A DNA stretch of 64,000 nt from Paramacrobiotus metropolitanus (lineage: Eukaryota; Tardigrada; Eutardigrada; Parachela; Macrobiotidae), in assembly GCF_019649055.1 (NCBI RefSeq), contig NW_026570227.1, positions 2,108,001 to 2,172,000 on the forward strand, read 5' to 3'. The notes beneath the pieces were generated by a model. The model was not told the origin of the DNA, searched no databases, and saw only the letters and a program-made list of their open reading frames with translations. The stretch's first letter is position 1; the number at the start of each line of letters is the position of its first letter. Position numbers and translations under genes: made by a program. This document shows, in pieces, positions 1-12,300 of this stretch.

Positions 1-300
1 CCGGATAAAAATGCCATCTGCCTGTTCAGAGAGGTAGGTCACACCGTGTTCAGAGAGGTAGCTTACACCGTGTCTCACACCGTGTCAGTTCTGGTTACGT
101 TACTTACGTAGAAAATCGAGCTCACACTTTGGGGATTCCGCAACGACGACTTTCAGGTCGGAAGAATTTGCCAGCTGGAGCCATTACCGGATCGGATCAA
201 CGTGGCATAATGCAGCGGAAAAGGAGCCAACCTTCGTCTTATTTTGTACGAATATAATGCGAAAATGCTCTACTACGATTGTTTGGCCGAACCACCGAAA
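1..300. other. Non-coding start of window with a short tandem duplication
   Basis: No gene seen. Around positions 25-75 a roughly 24-base unit (core GTTCAGAGAGGTAG followed by ACACCGTG) occurs twice in tandem, and the ACACCGTG tail occurs a third time. Nothing else recognisable. Confidence 0.4.
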
Positions 301-304
301 TTTT

Positions 305-670
305 TAAGCACGTTACAAGCCGGTCCGGAGTTAGAGCACGATAGAGAAGAGCTAACGCATAATAAGCGCGATGTTAGAGCTTTAGCACGATGGTCACTAC
401 ACTACGTCTCCAACAATGCGTAAATGCGCTCCGCAGTTAGATTGTCCCTTACTACACCGACTGTTTTCTAGCCACCTTCCGCCAGGCAATTACGACTATA
501 CTCATTAAAATATATGGCGTGCACCAAGCCACCAGTCACTCAAAAGCATGCTACGTTTTTAAAGAGCGTGGCGTATCGTGGTGTAGTATGTTGTTTGGCG
601 TAACCCATGAATTTACATTGTTCGCTGTTCTCTATCGTGCTCTATCTTCGGACCGGCTTGTATACACGTT
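305..670. repeat. Hairpin-type (foldback) element with imperfect inverted arms
   Basis: The arm at about 312-355 (core GCCGGTCCGGAGTTAGAGCA) is matched in inverted orientation at about 620-662 (core TGCTCTATCTTCGGACCGGC) with few mismatches. The roughly 260 bases between have no coding potential. This is the structure of a short non-autonomous inverted-repeat element just downstream of the first receptor kinase gene. Target-site duplications were not resolved. The family is unknown. Confidence 0.45.
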
Positions 671-841
671 AACTCCATTTGCAATTTCTTGCTCGATGCC
701 TTAATTTGACAGTAATTTATAAAAACAAATTTTTTGCGTGAATCAGTTTTATAAGCGAAAAGGTACAAAACAGGATAAGAGTATAGAAAAAAAAACCATA
801 GGACCATGAATCTGAAAAGCGCATAGCAGTACTGAACCAAA

Positions 842-3800
842 TTATTGCGAATCGCTGCTATCCACTGCGATATAATCTTCAGCGTGCTTCATATTGAACA
901 CTACATATTGCTTGTTCAAATCCATGTACTCGCACTGTGCATCTTTGCCCACATGCGGCTCCACCTTTTGGCTGAGGGCGCTAAAGCTCGGTCGCTTTTC
1001 CGCTTCATACTCCCAGCACCCGCTCATAATTTCAAACCTACAAATTAAGAAAATTTGTTTTGGCATCACAAGAAAAATTAAAACGACCACATAGTATCAC
1101 AATTTTAACACTTAGTTTCAAAATATCGAATCAACCGGAAAAATACTCGAATGACGTACATTTCTTCCGGGCACTTGGAGGGAATTTTCAACCTCAGCCC
1201 TTTTCGTAGAGCGGCTGTAATGTCCTCATACGACAGGTTTTTGATTGTGTCATGGTACGGGATCTCCCCGTAAGAAAAGATCTCCCACATGACAATACCA
1301 AAGGACCACACGTCGGATCTCTCCGAAAACATACGTTGTTCTAAGCTTTCCGGTGCCATCCAGCGGGCGGGCACTTTAGCATTCTACAAATTCGTTCGTT
1401 ATTATATAGTACTAAACTGTAATAGCGCAATAAGTACAATAATTCCTTAATCTACTTATGTACCAGTTAAATAAAGCTAGATTTATTAATCATACCGTAT
1501 ATTTGCCTTAGTATTTTAAAAGTATTAGAGTAACGTTTCTCGTAGTATACGCTTCTCTATTGTACATGCAGTTTCTCCTCATACCTGTGATTCAGCCATT
1601 CGGTAGTAATCCGCTTTCTGTTTGGCCAGTCCGAAATCACAGATCTTCAGCACTTTATTATCGCACACTAGAATATTCCTTGCGGCCAGATCGCGGTGAA
1701 TGATGTTGTGCAGCGCCAAGTACTCCATGCCACGGCTGATCTGGTACGTGAAATTAATCAGATCTTCCGTCTTGAGCGGCCATTCCTGAGGGACATTCGG
1801 TTCCCGACCGGCAATCGAAAAGTTGACCATGCCCTCGTTCAGATAATTAGTTTCGTCGGTTTTCCCTTCGAATAATTTCCCATGCAGGCGAAGATACTTC
1901 AGCAAGCTACCATGTGGCGAAAATTCCAGGATTATGTGGAGTTGACCTTTACAAACATAACACTGTCATAGAACTCGTCTCAAAGCATCTCTAACTGCAC
2001 ATCATTAGTTGACTTTAAAGTTTATAAAGTTTATGAACACGACTAAAGTTGTAGACTGTAAACCTTAAATCATCACCAGTGATTGTAGTTAGTTGACCTT
2101 TATATAGATCCGTACATTGCAGTAAATTTCTAAGTTAGTTGTTGTCTTACCGCTTAACGTGATGCCAAGAAGGTTAACGATATTTAGATGCCGTCCAGCT
2201 TTACTGTGCACCGTGACCTCATCCATCAGCAGTTTATGCTGATAATCATCAGCGGAGTTCTTGACGCATTTGACCGCCACGACCGACGGTGATGGCCATT
2301 CCGATAAATCGTACGCTAACCCTTTCCATACTTCACCAAACTCACCCTCATCCAGTTTTTTTTCTGAAAGTAAAATCAAGAATCAAACCACAGGCAAGGT
2401 AATCAATGCAACTAGTTTCACTTACCAAATTTGAGTGATGTTCGGGGAATTTTCAGTCCAGCCGCAAGTGGTGGTATTTTCCAGGCAATGTATAGTTCTT
2501 TAATGTGCTTCTTTCGGGCATCGTCTACTTCATCGTCCACCTCGCGGATGACCTCAAAAAACGCATCGGGAGAATATGCCGGCCGCATAGGATTCACCGG
2601 CGGATAGCGACGCCGCCAGTACCACACGCCGAATAACGTAAACACCAGCGCGACGACCGCGGCCAACGCCACCCACATTTTCCACTGCACATCCTCCGAG
2701 GAACTCGTCGAGGCACCCACTCCAATAATCGGCGTTGTTGAATTTGGCGCATTCAGCTTGCGCACCGCGATATAATCCACCAGCAGTTCCGCTTCGGCAT
2801 CCACCGGTTGCGCTTGCGGGAAAATCACCAGCTCAATTAAGATCTGCATGGGCGCCGACGGAATCATCACAACCTCGGTCAGTCGGCGGATCTCCACATC
2901 GTCCACATACCAGTACATACTGTCCCGGCTCCACCGGACTTTAAACGTATGAAACTGTCCATCCAGCAAACTGCTTTGACCGGTATGGATCCAGGCTTTT
3001 TCCTTATCCACGCCGTAATTCACGCCCACATCCACACGATTAGGCTCCACATTCCGCAAATCCGCCACCGAGATGGCTTGATCACGACACGGACATGGTT
3101 CGCTCGGCGGACAAGCCGGGGACTTGTCGAAAAGGCACTCGGCATCGATTAAACGCAACATTGTAACCACCGACATTTTAGGGTCGTCCGGTAATTTCGC
3201 TCGGAATTCGACCTCACCGTAGGTGAAATTGTAATGCGTGCCGGAACTAAGATGGCTAACGTCGTAGGTCGTATGGGAGGCGCTGTCCACTTTGGTACGG
3301 GCCTGCATGTGCAGGGATCCTTCGGAGACCCACACATTCTGTTGTCCAGTATACTCTGTATAGCCTTTCCCTTTTTTGACGCGGTTGCGCACATTCCATG
3401 CACTGAGCCACGTCTGATTGTCGTTGAAATCATCACGATGCGGCTCAGTACTGGAGACGTCTATGATGAAACGGACGCGTTGAACCAGAATAAGAAACCC
3501 AAGATATAATCAAAGATATACAGTAAGAAACCCAAGCTTTCACAAGGGTTAAAAAGTTAGCTCTGGCGTTCTTCTGAAAAAAGCTGATGTTATAATTAAC
3601 TCTGCCAAGTTCTCTTCTTAGGTACAATAATAATTGTGGGTGTGTCCACGAGAGATTATCGAAGTAACAAGTCTAATAACGAAAGTGGCTGTTTTTACAG
3701 TTACGCTTTATTACGTACCGGTACATGCTCTTTCGTCATGGTACTTGGCTGGATTATTCCCGTTGGTAGCGGCCTTTAACTCAGTAGGACAGGTAAAACG

Positions 3801-5077
3801 ATCTTTCCACTGTCCTTCACAGGCCAGCTGGCGTGATACATAGCCTTTCAGCGCACGACAGCGTGTCCACGCGGTAGTATCGTTGCCGGTTGGTTCGTCT
3901 ATAACAATCAAAATTATGGGTTACCCATAATTTTTGGTGAGATTCTTAACATTTTTGGACCCGGATGTGCACTGAACAGTGAGTGCACATCCGGGTATTC
4001 ATATTAGCAGCGTAAACTAACCAATCACGAGCGTATATTGGAATTTGATCTGATGGCTCTTGTCGACGGGTTTTGCATGGCGGGTCAAGTTCAGCATCAG
4101 TGTGACATTGCGGTGGAAATTCGCCGTCCGAAACTGCCCCACACTGGTGGCCGAATTATCCACATCGTGGCGGATGACTTTCAACAGCGATCCGCTGCCG
4201 TTCGCTACGTGCTGGTACACTTTCATTTCGTCATCTTCCGGCATCGTGGATTCCCTGGAGAGAAGTCGTTAATATTGCAACGGTATCTTTTTTTATCTTT
4301 CGTGACTTAAATGGTGGAAGTTTTTTTGGCCGGCTTTGTGCGAATTGACACATTTTATGAGTAGAAAAAATTAGTGAATTAAGGGTAAAGCGCGATACAC
4401 TGCGCTTCGTAATATTTCAACATAGCAGTTCTTAAAAAATATGCCGATGAGCAATTTTATGTCAAAAAGATTACAGATGATACGAAGTTTTGGTTATTTC
4501 TTAATTGTAAAACTGCTATTCAGAAACCATGATTCATAGTTACTAGAATTCTTAACCGGTGCGGTTAGTTAACGTCGCTGTATCAATCAAATTAATCTAA
4601 ATAATTTATTCAGTACATTAGCGGAAACCGGTAACATTGCCTGGAATTACATGTACTTATGTCAAATATACGTTCATCAAGCGTTTGAAGTGCTTATTGA
4701 TCTAAGTGCTGATTTGTGCATTGTGTGACTCACACGATGTTAATATATACACTACAGGTCCCATTGATGGCAGGGGGCGCAACAATCGTTACTACCACCG
4801 AACAGGATTGCTCGGGATAGTTGAATAACATGAAGCTGCCACCGTATCTGTCATTCTCGATAATCAGTGGCTCTTGATTACAGTACCGCTCCAGAAGGGG
4901 ATCGGTTGTATCTGAAAACCAAAAGTGTTTTATCAAACAACCGACACGACAAGTACTGCAGAACTAACCTGTTATGTTGACTGGAAAAGCAGCCACCGGC
5001 GGCCATAAAGAAAGACTCAATATGGCAAAATTTATTAAAATAAAACCGCGGAGATCGTACGAGTAAGATATATACAT
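842..5077 (-). CDS. Receptor tyrosine kinase with CUB-like and catalytically dead GH16-like ectodomain (gene A)
   Basis: Nine exons on the minus strand: 4969-5077, 4734-4911, 4022-4254, 3719-3898, 2426-3460, 2151-2363, 1585-1946, 1160-1383, 842-1037. They total 2730 nt, 909 aa plus stop, with every phase matching and GT-AG borders. Order: signal peptide (~1-30), CUB-like domain (~40-173, Cys and N-glycosylation sites), four-Cys module (174-233), GH16-like fold (~234-470, with [13 protein letters not shown] and WYVDDVEI hallmarks), membrane helix (~496-516), kinase domain (~580-850) and a tail with YMDL and DYIAV tyrosines. Catalytic kinase residues are present: Lys610 in VAVK, HRD Asp735, DFG Asp753, and a YY pair at 763-764. 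The first glycine of the P-loop is Asp. The GH16 ExDxxE acids are replaced (AISVAD). Probable plasma-membrane receptor. The ligand is unknown; glucan binding is inferred from the fold. The start is the ATG opening an in-frame signal peptide. Confidence 0.85.
3909..3996. repeat. Two palindromes in an intron of gene A
   Basis: In the intron 3899-4021 there are two near-adjacent perfect inverted repeats: a 12-base arm pair around 3909-3934 (AAAATTATGGGT and its complement) and a 15-base arm pair at 3959-3973 and 3982-3996 with an 8-base loop. The role is unknown. They could be tiny element remnants or secondary structure in the pre-mRNA. Confidence 0.6.
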
Positions 5078-6500
5078 ATTGTACACCACAGAGATTAAGA
5101 TGCGGTTAATAGCAAGCGCATTACATTAATGCTGTTTAAATGTTAATTAAGAAAGTGTGCATAGTGGTAAATCTATTACACGTTACGCTACGCCGTCGAC
5201 TTGATTAAAGCTACCATGCAACTGTGTAAATTGTTGATTACTTGCTACAGAGAATGCTGTCGCAGCGTGCATCATTAGCCTGGTGATAATTATCAAGTGC
5301 AAAGGTTTAGTTTAATGATAGTATCGCACGAGGACCGCTAACTCATCTCCCTTGTGAACAGTACATAGGAGAAAAAGTTGTTGCGTGCTTTCAGGACGAT
5401 TCATAGTAAACCGGTATACTATTACCGCTGATAAGCTTGAAGAGAGATTTTCGATACGGCAATTTACGCGTTTAACGGGAGGCGGAGCGAAGAAAGAAGC
5501 CACCGTCAACGGCGGAAATGGGTAGCTACTAATAATACGGTTTCGTACACCATATGGAAATCTTCTTTTTGAATTTCTACGTTGTACAGGTACAGATAGT
5601 TATAAAAAAAAGCAGAAATTCATCGCCATCCCTGTTTGCTACACGTGATGAATCGATTCTTGCGATAAAAAAAAACTTCGATTTCTACAGTAAATATCTC
5701 GACATAAATTTGCAACGCTCAAGAAGAAATGACTACCTTCGCACGCGGTTCATCCTGCGCAATAATTGGACAGTGGACATTGTGTAAATCGCACCAAATA
5801 AGTCTTGCGAGGAGATGCGGCCTGTGATTAAAAAATTGCGCGGCGCAGAAATTGTTCATCCAGTCTGCCATTGGTTATATCTGCACAAACCAGCCCGGAG
5901 ATAACCGCCGCTGAAACTACTGCTGCTGAATGGGTGGTCTCGGCACTGAAGTGGTCTCCGCTACGCGTAACCTTGATGGAGCGTGTAATAATAGATAAAA
6001 CGGTGGAGGAGACATTAAACGGCGGCATGGCGCAGTATCTCTCTGCAGTGTGACTTCTTTTGGCTTCCGTCATGAACAGAATTTTTCTCATCATCAGATT
6101 GTGCTCTTGTCGCATGTCTAGTGCGATACATAAACCTTTCCTTGTGGCTATCGTACTTGTTAGAATCGGTTAGATTTGCAAGTAGTCTAACACTTAAAAA
6201 AGATTATTATTCGTTTTATTTCCAAATTACTGACCAGTGAGTACAGAGTTTGGGCAGCCACTCTCAATCGCACAGCCTCTCTTAAAGCAAAAGCATCGAG
6301 AGCTCTTAATTTCGATCACACGAAGTCGGGTTTACATGAGTAGAAATTTAGTAGGGCGGGAGGGGCACTGAAAACCCAAGAACTCCAATATCCAATTACT
6401 TCCGGCCACGTAATAATTTCTTTTTATTGTTATTAACACACCATAATACCTCCCTGTAGCAACGTTTCTTTACAAACAATCATGCCACGTCATCTTACTT
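5078..6500. other. Upstream region of gene A; no gene supported
   Basis: This is the 5' flank of gene A. The stretch about 5287-5545 (marker GCACGAGGACCGCTAACTCA) is clearly similar to about 8306-8480 upstream of the broken kinase copy. Weaker similarity continues to about 6100 versus 8900. Short open frames on both strands are not supported by composition or similarity. A TATA box or start site was not pinned down. Confidence 0.5.
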
Positions 6501-6504
6501 AATA

Positions 6505-7167
6505 ATTTGGCCCTTTTCTGCAGCCATAAGCAATCTGGCCACTTCTTGTGGGTTTTACAGTAATAACATTGCGGATATGAAGAAGTGCTAAGCCACTAAG
6601 CGCTCTTCTGTTTTCAAACGCCGTACGCCGTAGCGCCCACTAATATGTTTTCAAACGCCGTAGGGCATAGAACGATCGCTCGCACAGTCGCCCTCAGCAA
6701 CACTAACAGGAAGAACAGCAAATATATGAAGCAATGTATGGATCGTCGGGTAACACTCTTGTGGGCATTTATGCAAGGCTGTAACGATCGTGTTTGGTCC
6801 GTCTGCTTTCTCAAAGGCTTTCCAGTAAGATTTCCACTGGATGTACTCGCTCTGAAAATACAGTCCATTTTCTGCTAAGCCGTTCTCGTACTGCTTGACC
6901 GTCGCAGAAAATTCATGGAACTCTCCGGTGACACTACGTAGCGTGGTAACAAGGCTCCAATGATCGTCGCACGCTCAACCGCCGCCGATTCAACGAAGCA
7001 ATGCTGATGCGGTAGTATTCTTCTGGATCCTCCGTTTGGATATTAGTGCGATGCCGCTGCAGCCCTGTACGCCTGGGTATCTTTTCTTCGATGCCGGCTG
7101 CCTCCTCAAACTCTGCGACTGCTTTGTAAATTTCCGAAAATACTTCTTGTATATCTGATAATCCCAT
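6505..7167 (-). pseudogene. hAT-family transposase remnant (C-terminal part)
   Basis: Minus-strand translation gives the stretch HRTNIQTEDPEEYYRISI, typical of the domain preceding the C-terminus in ZMYM1/hAT-like transposases. It is followed about 70 codons later by CYPTIHTLLHIFAVLPVSVA and an ALRRLK segment, the hAT dimerisation signature. The frame changes near 6690 and a short segment around 6610-6670 is duplicated, so no functional protein is made. It sits just downstream of the broken kinase copy 7180-8114 and may be the insertion that disrupted it. Full-length elements are much longer and no terminal repeats were found. Confidence 0.7.
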
Positions 7168-7179
7168 TAAAGTGTCCCC

Positions 7180-8114
7180 AAGAAGTGTAGGTCATTGGCT
7201 CAAATTCTTTGGGACACCTTAATGGGATTTTCAGTCGTAATTCGTTCAGTAACGCTGCTATATCTTGATAGCGTCGTGCTACGAAATGTCCCCGTAAGAA
7301 AAGATCTCCCACATGACAACACCGAAGGACCACACATCCAATCGTTATGAAAGCAGCCGGTGCTTTAAACTTTCAGGTGCCATCCAGCGAGCGCGAACTC
7401 TGGCATCCTAGAAAACCCGTATAACTTGTTTAGAAAATTTAATTCCAACGCGAAAAGCTTTTGAATTTCCTCGTGATTGTGTATAAATATACAGCTTAGG
7501 ACAACATAATCTGTTTCCGCCTCGGTAATGCTTAAACTGCAACAAAGACTTAGTAACTGAGTGTTCGTGAAAGCGTTCGTACTTTATAAGCGTAGTGTAC
7601 CACTATGCGATTCAGTGGCAGAAATATGTGAATTAAAAACCCGTTTTCTCAGTATGAAAAAAAACGGATTTTTACTTCGTCTCCATTACGTTTCTCTACC
7701 CCCTACTCTAGTTTATACCTGTGATTCGGTTATTCGGTAGTAATCAGGTTCCTGTTTGGCCAGTCGGAAAATGCAGATCTTCAGCCACATGTTATCGCAC
7801 ACAAGAATATTCCGCGCAACCAGATCGCGGTGGGTAATGTTGTGAAGTGCCAAGTACCCCAAGCTCCGGCTAATCTGGTTGGCGAAATTAATCAGATCGT
7901 CCCCGAAGATCGGATAAATTTCGTCTACCACATCAGCCGGGGAGCAGCCAGTCTTTCGAGATGTTCGATTCTTTTCTAGCAATCGCAAAATTTGCCATGC
8001 CCTCGTTGAGGTAATTGGTTTCGCTGGCTTTTTCTTCAAATAGTTTTTCGTGCAGGCGGAGGTACTTAAGCAGGCTGCCGTGTAAAGCGTATACCAGGAT
8101 TATATGGCGTTGAC
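7180..8114 (-). pseudogene. Broken receptor tyrosine kinase copy (kinase C-lobe exons only)
   Basis: Two exons equivalent to kinase exons 7 and 8 of genes A and C remain: 7719-8114 (acceptor AAG before GTCAA, donor CAG/GTATAA) and about 7180-7407 ([21 protein letters not shown]). The catalytic core is ruined: HRDLAARN reads HRDLVARN and DFG reads IFR, and stops interrupt the second exon. All upstream exons (signal, CUB-like, GH16-like, membrane, N-lobe) are missing. The segment similar to gene A's 5' flank lies directly upstream (8306-8480), so an internal deletion removed them. The terminal exon is replaced by hAT-like sequence. A dead paralogue between two intact ones. Confidence 0.85.
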
Positions 8115-8305
8115 CTTCGTAAACGAGCTACCGTTATAGAATTCGTCTCAAAAAAACTTTTGGCAAATACATAATCAGATGACGCTGTTCGATAATCATA
8201 AAGTTGGTGCGTTTTTTCGTTTTAAATCGCGAACCGACGATATCATTTATAGTATATTTGAGTTAACCTTTACGGAAACTTAACATCTTTACCGCCAGTA
8301 GATGA

Positions 8306-8900
8306 TTATCAAGTACAAAGGATCGTTACGATAGTATCGCACGAGAACCGCTAACTCATCCCCGTTGTGAACAGTGCACGATTGTAATAGTAAACCGGCA
8401 TAGTATTACCGCTGATAAGCCTGAAAAGAGATTTCACGAAACGCCGGAAATAGCTGCTAATGATAAGGTTACACCTATATGGAAATCTTACTTTTGCATC
8501 TGTACACTATACAGTCAATAAATAAAACGAGTTATAATTCAACTTAAAAAGGGCAATCTATGTGCGGCTGTGCCTGTCTAGGAACAATTCTTTTGACAAT
8601 TCTTCTGACTTCTAGGAACAATTCTTTTGACTGAGAAGAAGTTTCGAAAAAAAGGCGAATAAATTTGCGCCGCGTAAGAAGACATGATTCCATCCAGTTT
8701 CCTATTGTGGGTTGTTGAACCCATGGTCTGAAGAGCGTCCCAACGTTCGTTCTTTCGACAATCAGTGTAATTTCCCTAACTATGGTATACAAAACCCACC
8801 TGCCGCCATGATAGCCGCTGCCGCAGCACATCCGGTCCGCTGCATATTTCCGTGCCCGGGTCAAGAAGTGGTGGTCATTGCGTTTATACGTTGCAATCAT
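8306..8900. repeat. Paralogue of the gene A 5' flank
   Basis: The stretch 8306-8480 matches 5287-5545 (shared marker ATAGTATCGCACGAG and the following CCGCTAACTCATC), with weaker similarity onward. It marks the duplicated promoter-side flank of the broken kinase copy. A minus open frame at 8544-8900 lies inside it and is not supported as a gene. Confidence 0.55.
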
Positions 8901-9344
8901 TAATGAGAAAACGTTTGTCGAAAGACAGCACTAAATGGACAAAACCGTGGCATGCTACAGTATGTCTCGGTGTAGCTCGTTTGGCTTTTGCCACGAAACA
9001 AATTTTACTACCAGGCAATTGTGTTCGATCCGCAAGTTAAATGAGATGTTTATATGTATATTGCCTTTGTGACTATGGTTTTCGTAAGATGGAATACTAA
9101 GTCACAAAAGCCTTTAAATAGGCTAAAAATAACATTTTAAATAATATTTTTAACCTATTCATTTGACTTTCCAGTTACCAAGTACGTACAACAAAGTTCA
9201 AAGCCACACCTACAGTTTAACCATAATATTATGCAGACGGTTTTATGCGTGTAATAATTTTTAATAAAAAAAAATACAAAACATCAGAGCAGTACAGACT
9301 GTACAATGAACCAGTAAAAGGAGAAAATAAATAGCAGAATATTG
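8901..9344. other. 3' flank of gene C; nothing further seen
   Basis: AT-rich sequence. Just beyond the stop codon of gene C on the minus strand an ATTAAA sits near 9265, which could be the poly(A) signal. No gene. Confidence 0.3.
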
Positions 9345-12300
9345 TTAAGCACCGCTTTCCACTGCAATATAATCTTCAGCGTGCTTGATATTGAACATCA
9401 CATATTGCTTGTTCAAATCTATATACTCGCACTGAGCATCTTTTCCCACATGCCACTCAATCCGCTGCCTCAGAACACTAAAAGTTGGTCGCTTCGCCGC
9501 TTCATAATCCCAGCATTCGCGCATAATGTCATCTCTACAATGTCGTGAAATACAAAGAAATATAGATTATTCGTAATTCCTAATCGCAACTATGAAAATC
9601 AATGACAAATGCAAGATACATATTTATTGTAATTAAGACATGATATTCCAAGCCTTCGAAAGGTCAAAGTTGCGAATTACTGGATGTAGTGACGTACACT
9701 GCTTTGGGACACTTTAGTGGGATTTTCAGCCGTAACCCGTTCCGCAACGCTGCTATGATATGTTGGCACACCAGGTCTTTGATTGTATCGTGATATGGGA
9801 TGCCGCCGTACGAAAAGATCTCCCATGTGACAACACCGAAGGACCACACATCGGATCTCTCCGAAAACAGTCGCTGCTCATAACTTTCTGGTGCCATCCA
9901 GCGAGCGGGAACTCGGGCGTCCTAGAAATTCGTTACGATTTACTCGCAATACTTTATGGAAGCTTCTGTAATTCCTCGTATCTGTAGCTTCACATCGATG
10001 TGCAACTTAAGGAGAATTTATACTATGGTAGCAAGATCGAAAATGAGATTTTCGAAATTCTACAGTGTAATAAGAAGGGTTACATCTATTAGTAGGCGAA
10101 AGTTGAGTAAAATTAGGTAGCAACGAAAAAAGTTATTCAAGTTTTTTCGTTGCCGACCAGGGGCGATTTGGCGGGCTGGCGCATCTTTCTACACTACTGC
10201 CACCTGTGGTCAAAATCAGTGAAAGAAAGATTGCTTTAAGAAGCGCTTCTTCTATTCTGGAAGATGCCTTGTGGTTGTTATATATACCATGCGAGCTTGC
10301 AAGTGTGATAGGAGCAGAGAAGGCTCATGTTTACACAGTGAGGACGATTAGAGCATGACAAAGGCGCCAGACAATGGAAAGACATAGCGCTGTCCCGTGA
10401 GTGCACATGAAAGAGTGGCCAAAGTCCACTCTTCGGTGTGCACACAATCTGGTGTGGCGGCACTGTAGGCGCAGAATAGGTAAGACCAAAGGAAAGCGCA
10501 GAACAAAAGAAGGTTCTTCGCCACGTTCTGAAAAATTTTCCAAAAATGACTTCTAAACTCAATAACAATTTTCAAAGATGTCAGAAAATTCTGACATTTG
10601 ATCAGATTTAAGAAAAATCATTTTCAAGAAGAATTGTGGAGCGTTTTCGCAGAAAATGTTTATATATTCTGTAAAAAATAAAAGAAAGTAACTTTGGGTG
10701 TCAAAAAGTTTGTTTTTTTCAAGAATGGTTGAGTTTTTTGGGAAAAACGCTCCACAGAACTTTAGTTATTTTAGCGGAGCACATCGCTACGTTTGAAAAA
10801 AAATTTTCAAAAATCTGCTTGAATTGTTATTGCTTCCGGAAAATAACGGCTTTTGATCAGTGACTTTTACATTTTAAAATTGTCCAACCAATTTCAGACT
10901 TACAATGTATGTAATGAAAATATCATAGTGTTAGGTCAGATGTGTAGTTAAGATGCAGCACAAGCGCGCGCATTGTGCCAGTGAAAATAGTCGAAAGAGG
11001 TCGAAATCGGTATAATCTCTTCTTAAGATGGCAAAAAATATGCGATTCCGCCTCGGTATTGCCTAAACCGCAATTACGTGATTCCGTGTTAATAAAGTGT
11101 ACAAACATATACAGTAATATGAGTTCCACTCCGACATATGTGACGCAGACTGCAGTTTTCTCAGTAATTACTTAGAACGAATTTTTCGAGTGGCCTAAGT
11201 GGATGTCACCATCAAAATGTTAGACAGCTGGTCCACTAGTCGCGCATGCCATAAATAATGATTTCTCCAATACATTTCTCCTACAGTACTGTATATACGG
11301 ATTGTACAATACCTGTGATTCAGTCATTCGGTAGTAATCAGGTTTCTGCCGGGCCAATCCAAAATCGCAGATCTTCAGCACTTTGTTATCACAAACCAGA
11401 ACATTCCGAGCGGCCAAATCACGATGTATAATGTCGTGCACCGCCAAATATTCCATACCCCGACTGACTTGATAGGTGAAATTAATCAGGTCTGCCGTTT
11501 TGAGCGGCCATTCTTTCGGGATGCTTGATTCCCGGCCATCCATCGTAAAATTCGCCATGCCCTCGTTCAGATAACTGGTTTCGCTGGTTTTCTCTTGAAA
11601 TAGTTTGTCGTGCAGGCGGAGGTATTTGAGCAGACTGCCGTGTGAAGAGAATTCCAGAATTATATGGAGTTGACCTTAATAAACATACTCGTGTAAACGC
11701 GTAGCACACTGCATTATAAAACTCGTCTAACCGTAAATGACTAAATGTAAATGCGTAAAAGCAAATAAATGCTAAAAGCTGCTCGGTAACCACAACTTCT
11801 TATTGCTGCAGCTGTTCGTTTTGAACCGTAAAATATGTATTATCTATAGACTATGGCCTCGTCTCGAATTCGAAGCGAATCTAGCTTTGGTATGATTGCT
11901 CAACCGCACGAGGTGGCTGCATGCAGTGGCCACGCCTACAGATACGGTACGCCAAGCCACCTCGCGAGGTGGAGTTGCTGTATGCTACTTCGAATTCGGG
12001 ACAAGGCCTATGATTACGAGTATATAATATATATTGCAATAAAATTTTTATGATTACACGAGACATTACGAAAGCTAAGGCATAAAATCGAACTGGCAGC
12101 CTGTACGATGACGTCACGGTAGGGGAGACCCCATGTTATGAAGTCCATAGGCTTGCACACTTTTGCGTTCCAGCAGAACGAATTTTCCTGGTGTCTAAAT
12201 GATTTTTCTTCTGTTTAAAACTCAAAACATTATGCTCCCTCACCGTCCCCAAAATTCTAGCGGTAAAAGTGAGTTATCGCACACTTTGGCCTCTCAAATG

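Noticed and set aside
1941-1950. AAAGGTCA octamer at the start of kinase exon 7 in gene A
   Set aside because: It is created by the splice acceptor (AAAG/GTCAA). The paralogues read GAAGGTCA and TTAAGGTCA, so it is not part of the retroelement motif series.
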